A stretch of DNA of 64,000 nt from Loripinus fragilis. Its lineage: Eukaryota; Mollusca; Bivalvia; Lucinida; Lucinidae. The position numbers and the translations under genes are program-made. The stretch's first letter is position 1, and each line of letters starts with the position of its first letter. Shown piece by piece: positions 25,916-37,261 of the stretch. The notes under the pieces are model-generated. The model did no database searches, was not told where the DNA came from, and saw only the letters and a list, made by a program, of their open reading frames with translations. The stretch lies in contig OZ026515.1 in assembly GCA_964019695.1 (NCBI GenBank), positions 139,683,549-139,747,548 on the forward strand, read 5' to 3'.

Positions 25916-27489
25916 TACCCTACAAGACACAACTATTAAGGACCATGAAGCAGAAATTGAAAGCTGGCCTGTAGTGTGTCAGCTTAACTACCAAGTATAC
26001 CAAGTAAGTATTATTCTTTGATCTTGACGGTATTTCGGCGGTCTTTCCGGTAATTCGAGTCTTTCCGGTAAATCTAGGTACCGCTGAGCAGCATTACCCA
26101 GAATGCACACGCTAACATAAACAATTTGCAGACATACGTTGCTTAGGCCTAAGTGGGACGTTAACGCACGAAAATAAGGTATTTAGAAGATGGAAGAAAA
26201 CTTTAGCCGGAATCATCTATTTTCATGTCCAAAGAATGTATATAAATCTTCGGGTTGTTTAAAAAAATCATAAAACAGCTGAGTCTTCATCTACATACAA
26301 CTTTGTATTAATAATACTTTCCCAAGTCGGATGACCCTGTGTGACAAAGAGCAATACATATAGGCCTAAATTGAAATGCAGTCAAATATCTTTTTTAAAG
26401 ATATTTCTTGTTTACTGACCATTCCAACGATGTCCAGTTTGGTGATAAAAGAATAACATATATGATGGTAAAATGCATAACAAGAGAATTTTAAGCACAT
26501 ATTACACTTATCATCTGTTCTGTCTGGTTCTAAAATTTTGTGAAGCATTCTAATGGTTCATTTTAGTCATACATTTGAAAGAGATCGGTTTATCACTTAG
26601 AATAGTTCCCTGGCAATGTTAGTATTACATGTATATTGTAACCATTGTTAAATGAATGGACTCACAATAACTTATTATTTAATTTGTTTTGCATTATTTC
26701 ATCAATTAGACCCATTGGTCTAACAGCGGAATTTTGTTGCAGACAATATCATATTGATATTTAGTATGTTAAAATATATTTGCTAGTAACGAAAGAATAT
26801 CAAAGGAGCAAGCCCACTTGAATTTGGTACTTGTCACAGCGTTGAGCAAAGAAGGCTCAGGCGAGCATGTGTAGATGTGTAGGTAGACTTGCCAGATTCT
26901 TCGCTGCTCGTAAACACACATAAATAATGTAATGAAAACCAAATATTAGACGGCTAGTCCCTCTTGAGTGATTAAAATAATGCATTTGCTCTTGTGCCAT
27001 TAGAACGAAAATTGCACGTGCTAGTTCAAATATTCATTCATTGATGAATTACAATAAAAGAGTTCAACATTATTTTCACAGGAAGGTAACGTAATTTATA
27101 CTATTGCTACTGTAAAAGAACAAACCAGAAATAAGGTATTCAACATTTTGTCAACTATAATGTACACACATTTACACAATTGACAATAGAGGCATGGCTA
27201 TATTATAATGGTATCATGTACGTATGAAAGAAATGATTTCTTTAAGAGGTAATTTAATAAAGGTATGCGTGGCAAATGAGATATGCATAATCATAATAAT
27301 CATTATCATAATATTGCATGATAAGTGTATCATTAAGTTCATGCATATTTTTAAATTTTGCGAGTGCGGCTTTCATTGATGACAATGTTGATACTGAGAA
27401 GCGTGCCATCTTAATGTCATCTTAATGCTGGACAGAATTACACAGCGGCCTAGACTATATTCTCTCTTGGCCCTTCTTATACTGAATTG

Positions 27490-27690
27490 AACCTCCTGCT
27501 TTATACCACCCTTACCAACTTTAGCACGAAATATCTTGTGATATGCAAGGTCTACACTGATGTAGGTGTATAAAATAGTTATGCCATGGGTTGTCCACCT
27601 GTACGTAAGATAATCCACTCGCTAAGGCTCGTGGATTATCTCCACGTACAGGCGGACAACCCATGATATAACTATTACATAGTCTTAGGT
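27490..27690. mobile_element. palindromic MITE, family copy 1
   Basis: A leader (TTTATACCACCCTTACCAAC ... GCAAGGTCTACACTGATGTA) is followed by two arms (about 27571-27630 and 27633-27683) containing ATGGGTTGTCC and GATAATCCAC with their complements. Copies 2 and 3 of the leader lie at about 28595 and 45970. Confidence 0.75.
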
Positions 27691-27692
27691 AC

Positions 27693-28320
27693 ATGTCTGT
27701 GTCCCGCATGTTTGGCTGTTTTTTTCTGGCTGTGGGTTCTCTGGTTTCTTTTGGTGGTTTTCTTGATGTTCCTGTTCACCCTTGGGTGAGTATATTTGCC
27801 CATAGTCATCATTGTTGGAACTCTGCTCTCCACAATGTCTTGGATGGTGGAGGTAAAGCTGTTACACATGGAGTCAATGTCGTTGTATACAGACTTCTTG
27901 AAAGTGTCACCGGTTAGAACAGTCTTGCTTTATGCCACTGATATCTGCCCTTTTCCAGAGATAAATCTTTCTGGGCTTTGGTAGTATCATTTTTTGTTTG
28001 TTTGATTTGATTCTTTACGTTCCATCAACACTCTTTCAGTTAAACAGGGACGGGTCTTCCTGGGTTGAACCAGTACTAAGCTAGGATATATGGTCTTGCT
28101 CAAGGACCACAACGCAGTGACGCCGGTGAGGCTCGAACCCGCGGCCCTTCGGTCTCGAGTCAAGCACTCTACCACTGAGCGACTGCGCTTCCTCTTGTAG
28201 TATCATAGAGAACACTATCGTGGACACTGTTACAGATGTAACTTAGATGGGTAGTGAGGATCAGATCTAGTTGTTTATCTTTTCTGGTAGGAAAATCCAA
28301 TAAATAGATTAAAAATACAC
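27693..28320 (-). mobile_element. LINE endonuclease and linker fragment, split by a SINE
   Basis: Minus-strand frames give a C-terminal endonuclease piece (FPTRKDKQLDLILTTH, about 28300-28210) and, beyond the SINE, RKIYLWKRADISGIKQD, then SVYNDIDSMCNSFTSTIQD and GKYTHPRVNRNIKKTTKR down to about 27700. These resemble the APE-endonuclease end and the linker to RT of CR1/Jockey-type LINEs. At least one frameshift near 27910 and the SINE interrupt it. It may be part of the same ancient insertion as the 29-31.15 kb RT, but the order does not require that. Confidence 0.7.
27981..28206 (-). repeat. SINE with perfect 10 bp target-site duplication
   Basis: GTAGTATCAT occurs at 27981-27990 and again at 28197-28206. 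The SINE between them (27991-28196) reads on minus: GCGCAGTCGCTCAGTGGTAG (A box), GGGTTCGAGCC (B box), CACTGCGTTGTGGTCCTTGA, TAGTACTGGTTCAACCCAGG, and a tail of ATCAAATCAAACAAACAAAAA type. Removing it restores the LINE reading (VLYDT joined to TTKPRKIYLW). Confidence 0.92.
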
Positions 28321-28589
28321 CCCCCCACACACATACAAATTTGCCTCAAGTGAAGCAAATGTCACCCTGCCAACGGGTCAAATATGACAGGGCTATTTCT
28401 CCCAAACCACCCTACCACTCACATAGAACAGTTGACAGAGCAGCAGTGATCGAGACCCTCCAAACATGTGGCTATGTTAAAGGGGACCAGATGCTGAGGG
28501 TATCCACAGATATCCCAAGCCAAAATCCAAGAGAGTTTTTTGTGTTTCCTTCAAACCCAAATTTATATCATATTCTTTTCATAGTCGCT

Positions 28590-28730
28590 TGCATTTCATA
28601 CCACCCTTTCTAACTCTAACGAAATATCTTGTATTAGGCAAGGTCTACACTAGTTGTGAGTGGTATAAACAGCTTTTCTATAAGTGAGATAATTCAGAGA
28701 GGCTGACAAAGCATAGTATAACTATTACTG
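28590..28730 (+). repeat. palindromic MITE leader, family copy 2
   Basis: ATACCACCCTTTCTAACTCT and GGCAAGGTCTACACTAG match the 27.5 kb copy. The palindromic part is decayed, with only TATAACTATTAC kept at the end. Confidence 0.6.
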
Positions 28731-28959
28731 ACCCCCATAAGATCGACAAAGATTTATAATATCTCGAGAACTTCAATAATCATTGGCCAGAAAATATGTG
28801 AAACAGACTTACGCACGTCCTGATTTAGTTTAACATATTTTATATCACTGAACAATTACAAGTTTATTATATGCAATCATGTATAACACATCTATAATTA
28901 GAATGGAAGCCAATAGCTTATAGAGTTCTTTTCTTTATAAGTTAAACAGTATCATATAC

Positions 28960-31150
28960 AAAATACTTGGCGGGGTTGATCTGTTTGCGTGCAAACGTAA
29001 TACATATGTTTAAATATAACAAAATAAATCCTCCATGCTTCCACAGCGAGAAAGGGATGCATCGGCTATGTTTCTGTTCAATGTTCAGTGCATTGCAGTT
29101 GGTTCTATGGTTCGTAGGCGTGTGTGTAAAATTTGTGCTTTTCGTCTACCAGTGCAATAGTATTTTGGGACTCTTTTGTTTTTTTTCAATTGGTGCTTGC
29201 GAGAGTTTATAGAATCACAGAATTTCAATTCCTCAGGCAAGCTATTCTACCCTCTTATTTCAGATGGCAGGAAGGATTGATGATACAAAAAATTTCGTGC
29301 TTCCAGTGTCTGAAGATCATTAGGTTATAATGAGAAAGCACCGACAGGCTGATAAATAAGAGATAAATGATAATGAGGAGTAAGATTATTGGAATTTTAT
29401 AAAAGAGTGTAAGCTGGTGTTTTTGCCTTCTTTGTTGTAGAGTTTCCAATTGAGTTTCACTACAATGTGCATTAATTGATAGTAAATTGGTTGCCCCTAT
29501 GGCTATTCTTGCTGCCTGAAATTGTTTTTTCTCCAGTTCATCCTTTTCACATTGTGAACAGTTGTTCCATACAACATCAACGTATTCAAGGATAGGTCTA
29601 ATTAAGGTAAAATAAAAGGTTAAAAGAGGTTTCTGTCTAATTTGAATTTAAGTTTTCTCATATCATTGATTCTTGACCATGCGTTTCTTTTATGTAACTT
29701 ACATGATGGTTCCACGAACAATTACTAGAAAAATAGATACCAAGGTGCGTGTGTGAATCGACTTCAGTTATCATTCAGGGATGGATGATAAGGTTTGATA
29801 ATTTTGTATAAGATCTGAAGGGACTCGTTTTTTGTTGGATTAAAAGTTACAAGCCAAGTGGCAGCCCATCTGGTTAACCTAGAAAGTTCAGTATTCAAAC
29901 AAATTGCTGCTGCAAGGGGATTATCAACAGCAATGAAGAGACTAGTATCGTAAGCATAAAGGCAAATAGTACAGGTCCCAAAACAGATCCTATGGGAACA
30001 CCAGCTAGTAAAAAGACCCATGCTGATGTTGTTCCTGATAGCACAACCTTTTGAAGTCTGTTTGAGGGCTAAAATAAAAAAAAAAACTGTCCTGTAACGC
30101 CAGCAGCTTTTAACTTGTGCCTTAGACCAGCGTGCCAGACTCGATCAAAAGCTTTGCTGATGTCACAAAAGACAACTCTTACTTCCTTGCCTGCACCAAT
30201 TGCTTTGCAAAATATATTGTATAAGAATGTTAACTGGTTGATACACGAGCCCCCAGGAATAAATCCTGATTGAAGCGCAGATAGAAGGTGGTTGTTCTGT
30301 AAGTGGTTGAACTGATGTTTAAAGATTACTCTTTCAAAGAGCTTGTCCTCTGAGTTTAGGAGGGGGATAGGTCGATAATAATTAAAGATAGAAGGGTGAC
30401 AATGTTTAGGTATGGAGCATACATTTGATTCTTTATTTGAAGCAGGCACTACACCACTTTGCAATGATTGATTAAACCACTATTAGGGGACAGAAATCTC
30501 GTAAGCAAGTTCACAGAGTAGTCTATTACTTAGCCCATTTGGTCCCTTAGCCTTTTCTAAAGGCAAATTTGAAGAACGTATTTAACGTCTTGAGGTGTAA
30601 GTCTAATTTGACTTAACTGCGAATCTAAAGGAGGCTGAGTCAGATCAAGAAGTATTGCTTTAGTGTCATCTAGTATTGCCTGACTTTGAAAGTGGTTATT
30701 AAGAATGTTTGCTTTGCCATACTCATCGTTGTGTATCATATTGTTGACTTCTAGTGGGGGATAGTTGACTTAGTTCTGGAAGAATAAAATGTTTAAGAGT
30801 AGAACACCAGTATTTTGATGAAAGTATACGATAGACAGTTTGTCGTCTAATTTTTCACTGAATGATTGCTTTGCTTCGCGAATAAGTTTCACGACATTGT
30901 TGCGTATTTTCATAAATTTGTGTCAGTTTCTTTCAAAATTCGATCCTTTTTCCTTTTTGTATGCTCGTTTACGTTTTCTAATATGCCGCTTTAATGAAGA
31001 AGTGACCCCTTAAGGTGGATCTATTGTTTTGATTTTATCATGTTTGTTTGGAATACATTCACGAGCGGTAGTCATTACTGCATTGTATAAATTGTCAGCG
31101 TAGGTATTAGTGTTTTCGTATTTTAAGTTTCCTCCATGGAATCTCATTTG
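28960..31150 (-). mobile_element. CR1/Jockey-type LINE, RT region, decayed and 5'-truncated
   Basis: In minus-strand order from 31150 down: a linker (TYADNLYNAVMTTARECIPN), KANILNNHFQSQ (about 30700), RT motifs FNYYRPIPLLNSEDKLFE and LQSGFIPGGS (about 30390-30240), VVFCDISKAFDRVWHAGL (about 30180-30110), the catalytic box as YAYDTSLF where YADD is usual (about 29950), RWAATWLVTFNPTKNES (about 29880-29820), ILEYVDVVWNN (about 29600), ETLQQRRQKHQLTLFYK (about 29440), REWNSLP-like residues (about 29230) and a cysteine-poor C-terminus to about 28965. Frameshifts and stops separate these blocks. The D-to-Y change in YADD would abolish catalysis. The 5' side ends at a 3'-end copy of the Penelope-like family. 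Confidence 0.88.
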
Positions 31151-31151
31151 G

Positions 31152-31435
31152 CGCCGTGCAACTGGTTTAAGCCCTCCAGTAAAATATTTTACTGACCCTT
31201 CCAAGGCGGTACTTCTTTTGTGTATCTTTTTATGTTGTTTTTTTTTTTCTGCTTGTGTTTGTTATGCCTTTGTGCGCGTCTTGTTTATATGTGCTTTATG
31301 GTCACCTGCTGGTCACCTGGCTCTCGTTTGTGGTGTCTAACTGTGAGTTTGTTACTTTCCCATTGGTATACTGGGTCAGGTGTGATACTTGATTATATCG
31401 ATTCCTGATCTTTGCACGCTTGCTTACTTTGCCAG
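31152..31435 (+). mobile_element. 5'-truncated 3' end of the Penelope-like RT family
   Basis: It starts at GGCGCCGTGCAACTGG and contains AAGCCCTCCAGTAAAATATT, GGTCACCTGCTGG, CTCGTTTGTGGTGTCTAACT, TTTCCCATTGGTATACTGGG and CGATTCCTGATCTTTGCACG, ending GCTTACTTT. It abuts the truncated LINE on its left. Confidence 0.85.
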
Positions 31436-31584
31436 GTTCGTAGTACCATACATGACGGCTAAAAGAAGTATTCTTGGGTTTTAAAAAATTATAAATCCCA
31501 TATATCGGACAGTGAAAACGCATTAGTTGTGGAAGAAATGGCTCACCAGCTCCACTGTAAATGATATGATCTTTGTTACTAACA

Positions 31585-31845
31585 CATAATCCGGACAAAA
31601 TGGATCCTTCAGAAATACAGAGAACCTACAATATAAGAAAACAGCAGACTCGGTTAAATTGAGTCCGTTCATGAGAACTAACGGAAAGTGCAACAATTCT
31701 CCGCCCCCCGGCTTAAGCGGTATTCTGCTTTCTGTCAGAACACAATATTCCTGAAGGACCGAATATGAAAAAAATATCAACACTATATAGATGTTCGGGG
31801 AGAAGTTTTAACAACTACACGCGGCACAACGACAGCCGTTGCGAT
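31585..31845 (-). repeat. dispersed repeat, inverted copy of ~25.6-25.9 kb
   Basis: Same landmarks as the 25.6 kb copy on the opposite strand. The minus-strand open frame reads EYCVLTESRIPL where the other copy reads EYWVLTESRIPL. No known protein is recognised, so a repeat is preferred over an exon. Confidence 0.65.
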
Positions 31846-31849
31846 CTCT

Positions 31850-33130
31850 AAATAATCTGTAAAAACGGATAAGGTCTAATAAAGACTACATGTCTGGTAC
31901 CAATTATACATGTATATGTACTGACAGCTGTGTGATACATGTAGCCAGGCAAGTTTCAAACTGTCTGCAAGGGGTCAAGTACTTTTTTTTTAATTAATAC
32001 TGAAAAATGACACCCCTTACGTAAAATCGGTTATGTTGGCCTGAGGAAAAGATTATAGATAGATAGACGCAGCACCACGAGGCAAGAGTTAATCTCGTGG
32101 CATGAACTCATCAATTTCTTCTCATTAGTTTATTAGAACAATAGCCAAAGTATAAAAGTCTGGCATAAATTCTACTTTTAACGTTGCTATGGTAACAAAA
32201 ATGGCCGCCAAAATAGGCTGAAAAAAGGAAAGTGACTATTTTGGAGCAAATTTGAGACATTTGACAGCAAAATTAACATATAGCGCAAGCAAATACCAAA
32301 ATGCTATCTTAACAGATGATGAGAATTATAACGGTACACGGCATATTAAAAGATTTTTTTTTGTATATAGCCATTGCGCTCCGCGCCTGCTGTTTTACAT
32401 TGGCAGCCAAAATAGAAAACAGTGGACTCGGATCAGACAGGTTACACACATGAGTTAGTTCTTGTTACGAATGTATCATTCCTAATGTCAATGACACTAT
32501 ATATATATGCCTGGCCAACTGTACAAAGAATTCAGTCGTTCTGTATATTTAAACAGTCATTTTATCCTTTGTTTACCAATATGGCGATATTTGAACAAAC
32601 GAGATGAAAACAAACGGATAAAATCCGTTGTTCAGACAAGAGAGATAAAAGTATTTAGGATATTTCCTATCATTATTTCGCTGCAGACAGACGGACGTTT
32701 TTCAGCGTGATCGTCTCATAAGTTCAGACAAATTGGAAAGTTTAGATATCGATCACATAAGGTAAGCTGCATTTATTTTGTTGTTCCAGTATATACATTT
32801 ATTATTAATTCTTTGTATTGAAGCGTTCACAGAGCTTTTGCACATTTCAATAATTTGATGAGAAACGATGATAACGTTACAAAAAGTATAGATCTCTATT
32901 GATTATATACAGAACGAAGCTTTTTTAACGTTTATTGATGAAATTTTCATTTTCCGGATGAACGGCATGTGTCCAGATTAAAATGAGTGGCACCCGAAGA
33001 GTGTCATGTTAATATGGATCTGAACCCATGGCGGCATACTTTCATGGATCTCTGGACAACGAAATTCATCTCTTATATTTTTCATTCTTATAATAAATAT
33101 CTAATATAGAGTTTATTTATACTTTGGGAT
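31850..33130. other. no gene or repeat recognised
   Basis: A+T-rich stretch with short open frames only and no supported element. Confidence 0.4.
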
Positions 33131-33134
33131 CTAC

Positions 33135-33552
33135 AGGGTTCATACAGGCAAGTTTGAGTAAAATTCAGGGACTTTTCAAGGGTTTCTAAAAGACTTTCCT
33201 ACAGTTTTCAAGGACAATAAGTTTATGAAAAATCATGACAGATTTAAGAGTCAAAATGTCTACTTCAGAAATGATAGACTGAGATAATGGAGACATGAGT
33301 ATTAGAAAATTAGTATAAAATTGTGATGCCTTTATTTGGTGCAGCATATGCTACACCAAATAAAGGCACAACAGTTTTATTGATTTAGGTCTATATCAAT
33401 TGTGCTAAGTCCTTCAGAAAATAGTAGAAACCATGGACATTTCAAAGCTATTGAGTGATTTTCCAGTACTTTTCAAGGCAAATTTAGTTTTCAAGGTCTT
33501 TTCAAGAAACTACTCTAAATGCAAGTACTTTTCAAGCCTGTGCGAACCCTGA
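33135..33552. mobile_element. hAT-like MITE with CAGGGTTC ends
   Basis: The left end reads CAGGGTTCATACAGGCAAGT; the right end, reverse complemented, reads CAGGGTTCGCACAGGCTTGA. Inside is a perfect short hairpin (TGCCTTTATTTGGTG and its complement, about 33328-33371) and repeated TTTTCAAGG motifs. The CAGGGTTC ends suggest hAT, but I could not match an 8 bp target-site duplication. Confidence 0.65.
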
Positions 33553-33756
33553 TCTGTAACAATTCAACATTTAATGTGGAATCATATAAACAGTCTTGTT
33601 GGATTGTACAGGAAACTTGAAATCGTCCTATGCACATGCGAACCAGGTGTGACTCACCGTCTGTCACTACTGGTGAACGACATTTGAAACGTATACTTAG
33701 TAAGCTGTCAGTTATGTTTCTGTTGTTCACGAGGTTTTGAACGATTGCGAAAATCC

Positions 33757-33870
33757 ATGTCCGGATCCAGAGGGGGGACGGGGGGCGGACCCCCCTGGAA
33801 AATTACAAAAATATAGGGTTCCTTAGCAATACTGATCCGTATCCCCTTAAAATCACAATGCTACCAAACC
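33757..33870. repeat. GGATCC-ended repeat, partial copy
   Basis: TCCGGATCCAGAGGGGGGAC then GGCGGACCCCCCTGG, ending near GATCCGTATCCCCTTAAAA. It matches one end of the family at 34.48, 35.0 and 36.06 kb. Confidence 0.6.
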
Positions 33871-34390
33871 AGTACAGTTAATGGCTCAGTTTCGAATCTT
33901 TCCCAGTTCCGAATCACTTCATAGTTTCGTTGCAAAGTACACATCAGCGGTAAAATTTAAAATACATATTTTGGTTTTGTTTTGTTGTATAATTATCCCT
34001 CTGTATGTGAGTGAAAGCAAATGTCTATAAGTTATCTGCTTGGTGAAAATAATTACAATTTCCCCCATGACCTATTTAACGAAGGTATATTTTCACACGT
34101 GTCAGTATCTGTTCACTGCATATTTCCGAAAAATGCTTTCGTTTGAAATGCATTTTTATCAAACTTTCGATTTCAGCATGTTTTCCAACAATTATAAAAA
34201 CACATCAAAGAAAAAAACGGACCTTTTGTTCTGTTTTTGGTTCTGTGATAGCCGTGTAATCATTGTCACTTATTTGCCCAGTTTCGAATCAGCTGACTCA
34301 GAGTTTTGTTTCATGTCACATAACAATAACGTACACTCGCTCAGCTGTTTGTACAACATAGAAGTCAAAATTATGTGAAAAAGTTTCAAG
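33871..34390. other. A+T-rich stretch with pieces shared inverted with 36.3-36.6 kb
   Basis: CCCAGTTCCGAATCACTT (about 33900) and GCCCAGTTTCGAATCA (about 34278) recur inverted near 36565 and 36375, so this belongs to the GGATCC repeat cluster. The 112-codon open frame here resembles no known protein. Confidence 0.5.
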
Positions 34391-34406
34391 GGTACCATAT
34401 GCTCTC

Positions 34407-34414
34407 TTACACAC

Positions 34415-34449
<35 letters not shown>

Positions 34450-34478
34450 GGCTCTCTCTCTCTCTCTCTCTCTCTCTT
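34407..34478. repeat. (CT)n microsatellite
   Basis: Imperfect CT run with one GGCT interruption. Confidence 0.9.
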
Positions 34479-34483
34479 AGCCG

Positions 34484-34755
34484 GCGCGGATCCAGAAAGT
34501 TATGACTCTGACTACGTTTTTTTATATTTCATGTCGTTTTAGTTGATGAGGGGAGAGGGGATTAAAATACCACAAAAGTGGGCCGTCATGCGAGCGAAAC
34601 TCCATTTGATGGCCTTGGTAGCTCTAGAGAGCATTGGTGTGAAAATAAACTGAATTTTAGGGGTATAGCTATGGGACTTTACAGGGGTTGGCGGGGGGGG
34701 GGAGGGGCTCTGTGCCTTAGTCTTCCCTGGCTTTCCTGGATCCGCGTATGCATGA
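34484..34755. mobile_element. GGATCC-ended MITE, copy B
   Basis: From GCGCGGATCCAGAAAG to CTGGATCCGCGTATGC. It includes AGTTGATGAGGGGAGAGG and GCGAAACTCCATTTGATGG, both shared with the 35.0 and 36.6 kb copies. Confidence 0.7.
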
Positions 34756-34997
34756 GGATTATGCTTTTGTGTGTGTCTGTTGAATTTCTCTGTCTGTCTG
34801 TCTGTCTATCAGTCTGTATGTCTATCTAAGCCTCTCTATATGCATGTCTGTCTGCATGTCTCTCTTCCCCCCCCCTTCACCAGGGATCCCGAGCTCGATA
34901 CCGAGCAATTCAAGTCTAATTCAGTCCCGTTCCCGATTAACCTTAGCTGGTAGAAGCCCATTATACTAATTATGTATCATTTAGCCGTAGCCACTAC

Positions 34998-35300
34998 ATG
35001 CGCGGATCCAGAAAGTTTTGGCAGAGATGGCCCAACCTTGACAACGTTTTTTTTACTTTGATGCGGGAGGAATTATCCAAATACCACTATTAGCGGGCCC
35101 TCTTCGGTCCGCCAGCGAAACGCCATTTAAACTAGTGGCGTTTCGCTGGCATGCCGATTATGGCCCAAGATTGAAAGCTGGCTTGGTAGCTTTACGATTT
35201 TAAGGGGATCAGGACCAGTATTGCTTAAGAAAACTATATTTTTGTGATTTTCGAGGAGAGGTCCGGACCCCCCCCCCCCCTCTGGATCCGCACATGCACT
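34998..35300. mobile_element. GGATCC-ended MITE, copy C
   Basis: From ATGCGCGGATCCAGAAAG to CTCTGGATCCGCACATGC. It includes CCAGCGAAACGCCATTTAAA and, inverted, GTGGCGTTTCGCTGG. Confidence 0.75.
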
Positions 35301-36060
35301 TCTTCCTCATGTAAGTAAACGTAGGGCTAACGTCTTGTTGATTTTCCAGTGCCCTGGTATATGCCCCACTCCACCACAAGTGGACATACTTGTGTCGGAC
35401 GATTCCCTTGCTTTTTTGCCCAACTACGTATAACCGAGTTTTTACTTGGGTAGAGACCAGAGCCAAATCAGATTTAAGAGTGAGGTTGGTACCGTTAAAC
35501 ATGTTGAAGCTCTCCAGTTTTTCTTTTTACTGGCGCAGATTTCGTCGATCCTCTTTCTTAATGTTAAAAACCTGGCCTTTATCCCATACTGTGGTGTGTG
35601 TGTGTGTTGTGGTGGTGGTAGTGTGGGGGGGGGGGGGGCGGCGGGGGTCAAGACGTTATAACCATTTAAACATCTACCCTGACCCCGCTATCGGCTACAG
35701 TATCACGTGTGTCGACCGGTGTTGGCGGGTGGGGCAATGGTTACAAATGCATTTCACTCTCACAACGCGTGTTGGTATATGCGTGCGCTAAATAACAATG
35801 AAAATGAGCACAGACGTTTAATAAAAATGTCACAAAAATAGAAAAAAATACTCTGAAAAAGTGAATGTTAGTGTTTCTATCACAAAGCGATGCGTCAAAT
35901 GACAGACAGTGCAGATCCTGATTAGAACGCGCTTCTAGCAGCTATATGATCTAGTTCAACTCTACACTGTCTCACAGACCAAGCTTACCTGTAAACCCAG
36001 GGTGTATAATCGAGAGTATTACTTGCATGTGGTAAAAATGTTCAAATTCTTAGGACTTTT
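35300..36060. other. no gene recognised; G-run and TG-rich stretch
   Basis: TGTGTGTGTGTTGTGG and a G-run (about 35622-35645) create proline- or glycine-rich open frames. No gene is supported. Confidence 0.5.
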
Positions 36061-36062
36061 AT

Positions 36063-36785
36063 GGCATGCGCGGATCCACAGGGGTGAGTACTGGGGGTCC
36101 GGACCCCCCCACTCCCGCATGGAAAAGCACAAAGCTGTAGATTGGTTGGAAAAGTACAAAGCTACCGATGCCGCTAGCGAGGCGCCACTTATATGACGTT
36201 TCGCTGGTGGGCCATGGTTGCTCGTTTAGGTTACTTTCTGTGTCCGTGCAAGTTTACTGCAATGAATACGGTAAAATAATGCGTCAAACTGTCATTGGAA
36301 GTAGTGATTAAGCCAACAATTTCAAAACCTTAATGCAACTGTACTACTGAAGGTAATTTCTTAGAATTTCTAAAGTGATTCGAAACTGGGCAAATGACCC
36401 GCAACTAGGCAAATTGGCGGCCTACTTCAAAGCCGTGGTATGACACATAGCAGAGTCCGAATGATACAAATTGAGGTTCATCATTTAGGGGAATGATAGT
36501 GCTTTGTAATAGTAAAATCGAAATCTTATTTACTCAGAGCAACTATTTGGAATACGCCTTGAAGTAAAAGTGATTCGGAACTGGGCCATTAACTGTATTC
36601 AAAGTTGGGCCATCATCGGCTCGCCAGCGAAACCCCATTTAAATGGCGTTTCGCTTACCCGTTGGTGGCCCGCTAATGGTGTTATTTGGATCCTTCTTCC
36701 CCTCATCAAACTAAAAAAAAAGTTGTCAAAGTTGAACCCCCTCTGACAAAACTTTCTGGATCCACGCATGAAATCTGATGATTCA
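36063..36785. mobile_element. GGATCC-ended MITE-like element, copy D (~720 bp)
   Basis: From ATGCGCGGATCCACAGGG to TCTGGATCCACGCATG, with CGTTTCGCTGG blocks near both ends (about 36198 and 36630-36655). The centre repeats AAACTGGGCAAATGACC-type sequence also seen at 34.28 kb. Confidence 0.7.
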
Positions 36786-36957
36786 TCACTTGTTTGCTTT
36801 GAAAATATAAAATGTACATAACAATATAGATCTATATTTACATTTTCAAAGCAGGCCTATAATTAATCTTTCGATTTTCGCGATTATTAATTTATCTAAT
36901 ATTAAGATATTTATTGTAAATATGTCAATATAAGAAATGAATGTTGCATTAAATTTA

Positions 36958-37152
36958 TTGTTTGATTTGATTTATTAAATCCCAGCCAACGATTTTTCAA
37001 TGATGTAGGGACGGATCTTCTTTTGTTGAACCAGTCCTAAGCAAGGATTAATGTCTATTGCTCAAGGACAAAACGCAGTGACGCCGGTGTGGTTCGAACC
37101 AGCTACGCCTCGATCTCGAGTCAAGCACTCTTCCACTGAGCCACTGCGGTTA
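36958..37152 (-). repeat. tRNA-derived SINE
   Basis: Read on minus: CGCAGTGGCTCAGTGGAAGA (A box), GGTTCGAACC (B box, near canonical), CACTGCGTTTTGTCCTTGAG, and an AATCAAATC-type tail like the 28.0 kb copy. Confidence 0.85.
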
Positions 37153-37261
37153 AGTTCATAAAGTTATTACGTGAGGCATTGAACTGTGTAACCATGACTC
37201 AAAAATGCTTTCACTGGATTATGTGGTATTGCCTACAGGTACAGTAGCACGAATATATTCA

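Larger units (their letters stand above)
21600..27490. other. intergenic, MITE-rich; no host gene recognised
   Basis: It holds a tRNA-like head (about 21770-21835, minus: AGCTCAGTGATTAGAGCACC), a repeat shared with ~8.83 kb (about 22210-22263), a ~23.39 kb repeat also at 6.1 and 62.0 kb, palindromic MITEs at about 23.93-24.08 and 24.90-25.08 kb, a truncated RT-element 3' end at about 24.24-24.37 kb, and a repeat shared inverted with 31.6-31.85 kb. About 25.95-27.49 kb shows nothing recognised. Confidence 0.5.

Noticed and set aside
28130..28190. tRNA gene at the SINE head
   Set aside because: A and B boxes are present, but there is no clean cloverleaf and the sequence continues into a SINE body flanked by a target-site duplication.
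28341..28613. Open frame with AAVIETLQTCGYVKGDQMLR
   Set aside because: No recognised family and no clear splice sites; it lies between LINE and MITE debris, so a real exon cannot be supported.
33328..33371. MicroRNA precursor candidate (perfect short hairpin)
   Set aside because: It lies in the centre of a CAGGGTTC-ended MITE and the stem is only ~18 bp, too short for a typical precursor.
35390..35791. 133-codon open frame with a GGGG-rich tract
   Set aside because: Driven by TG and G runs; no known domain, no splice support.
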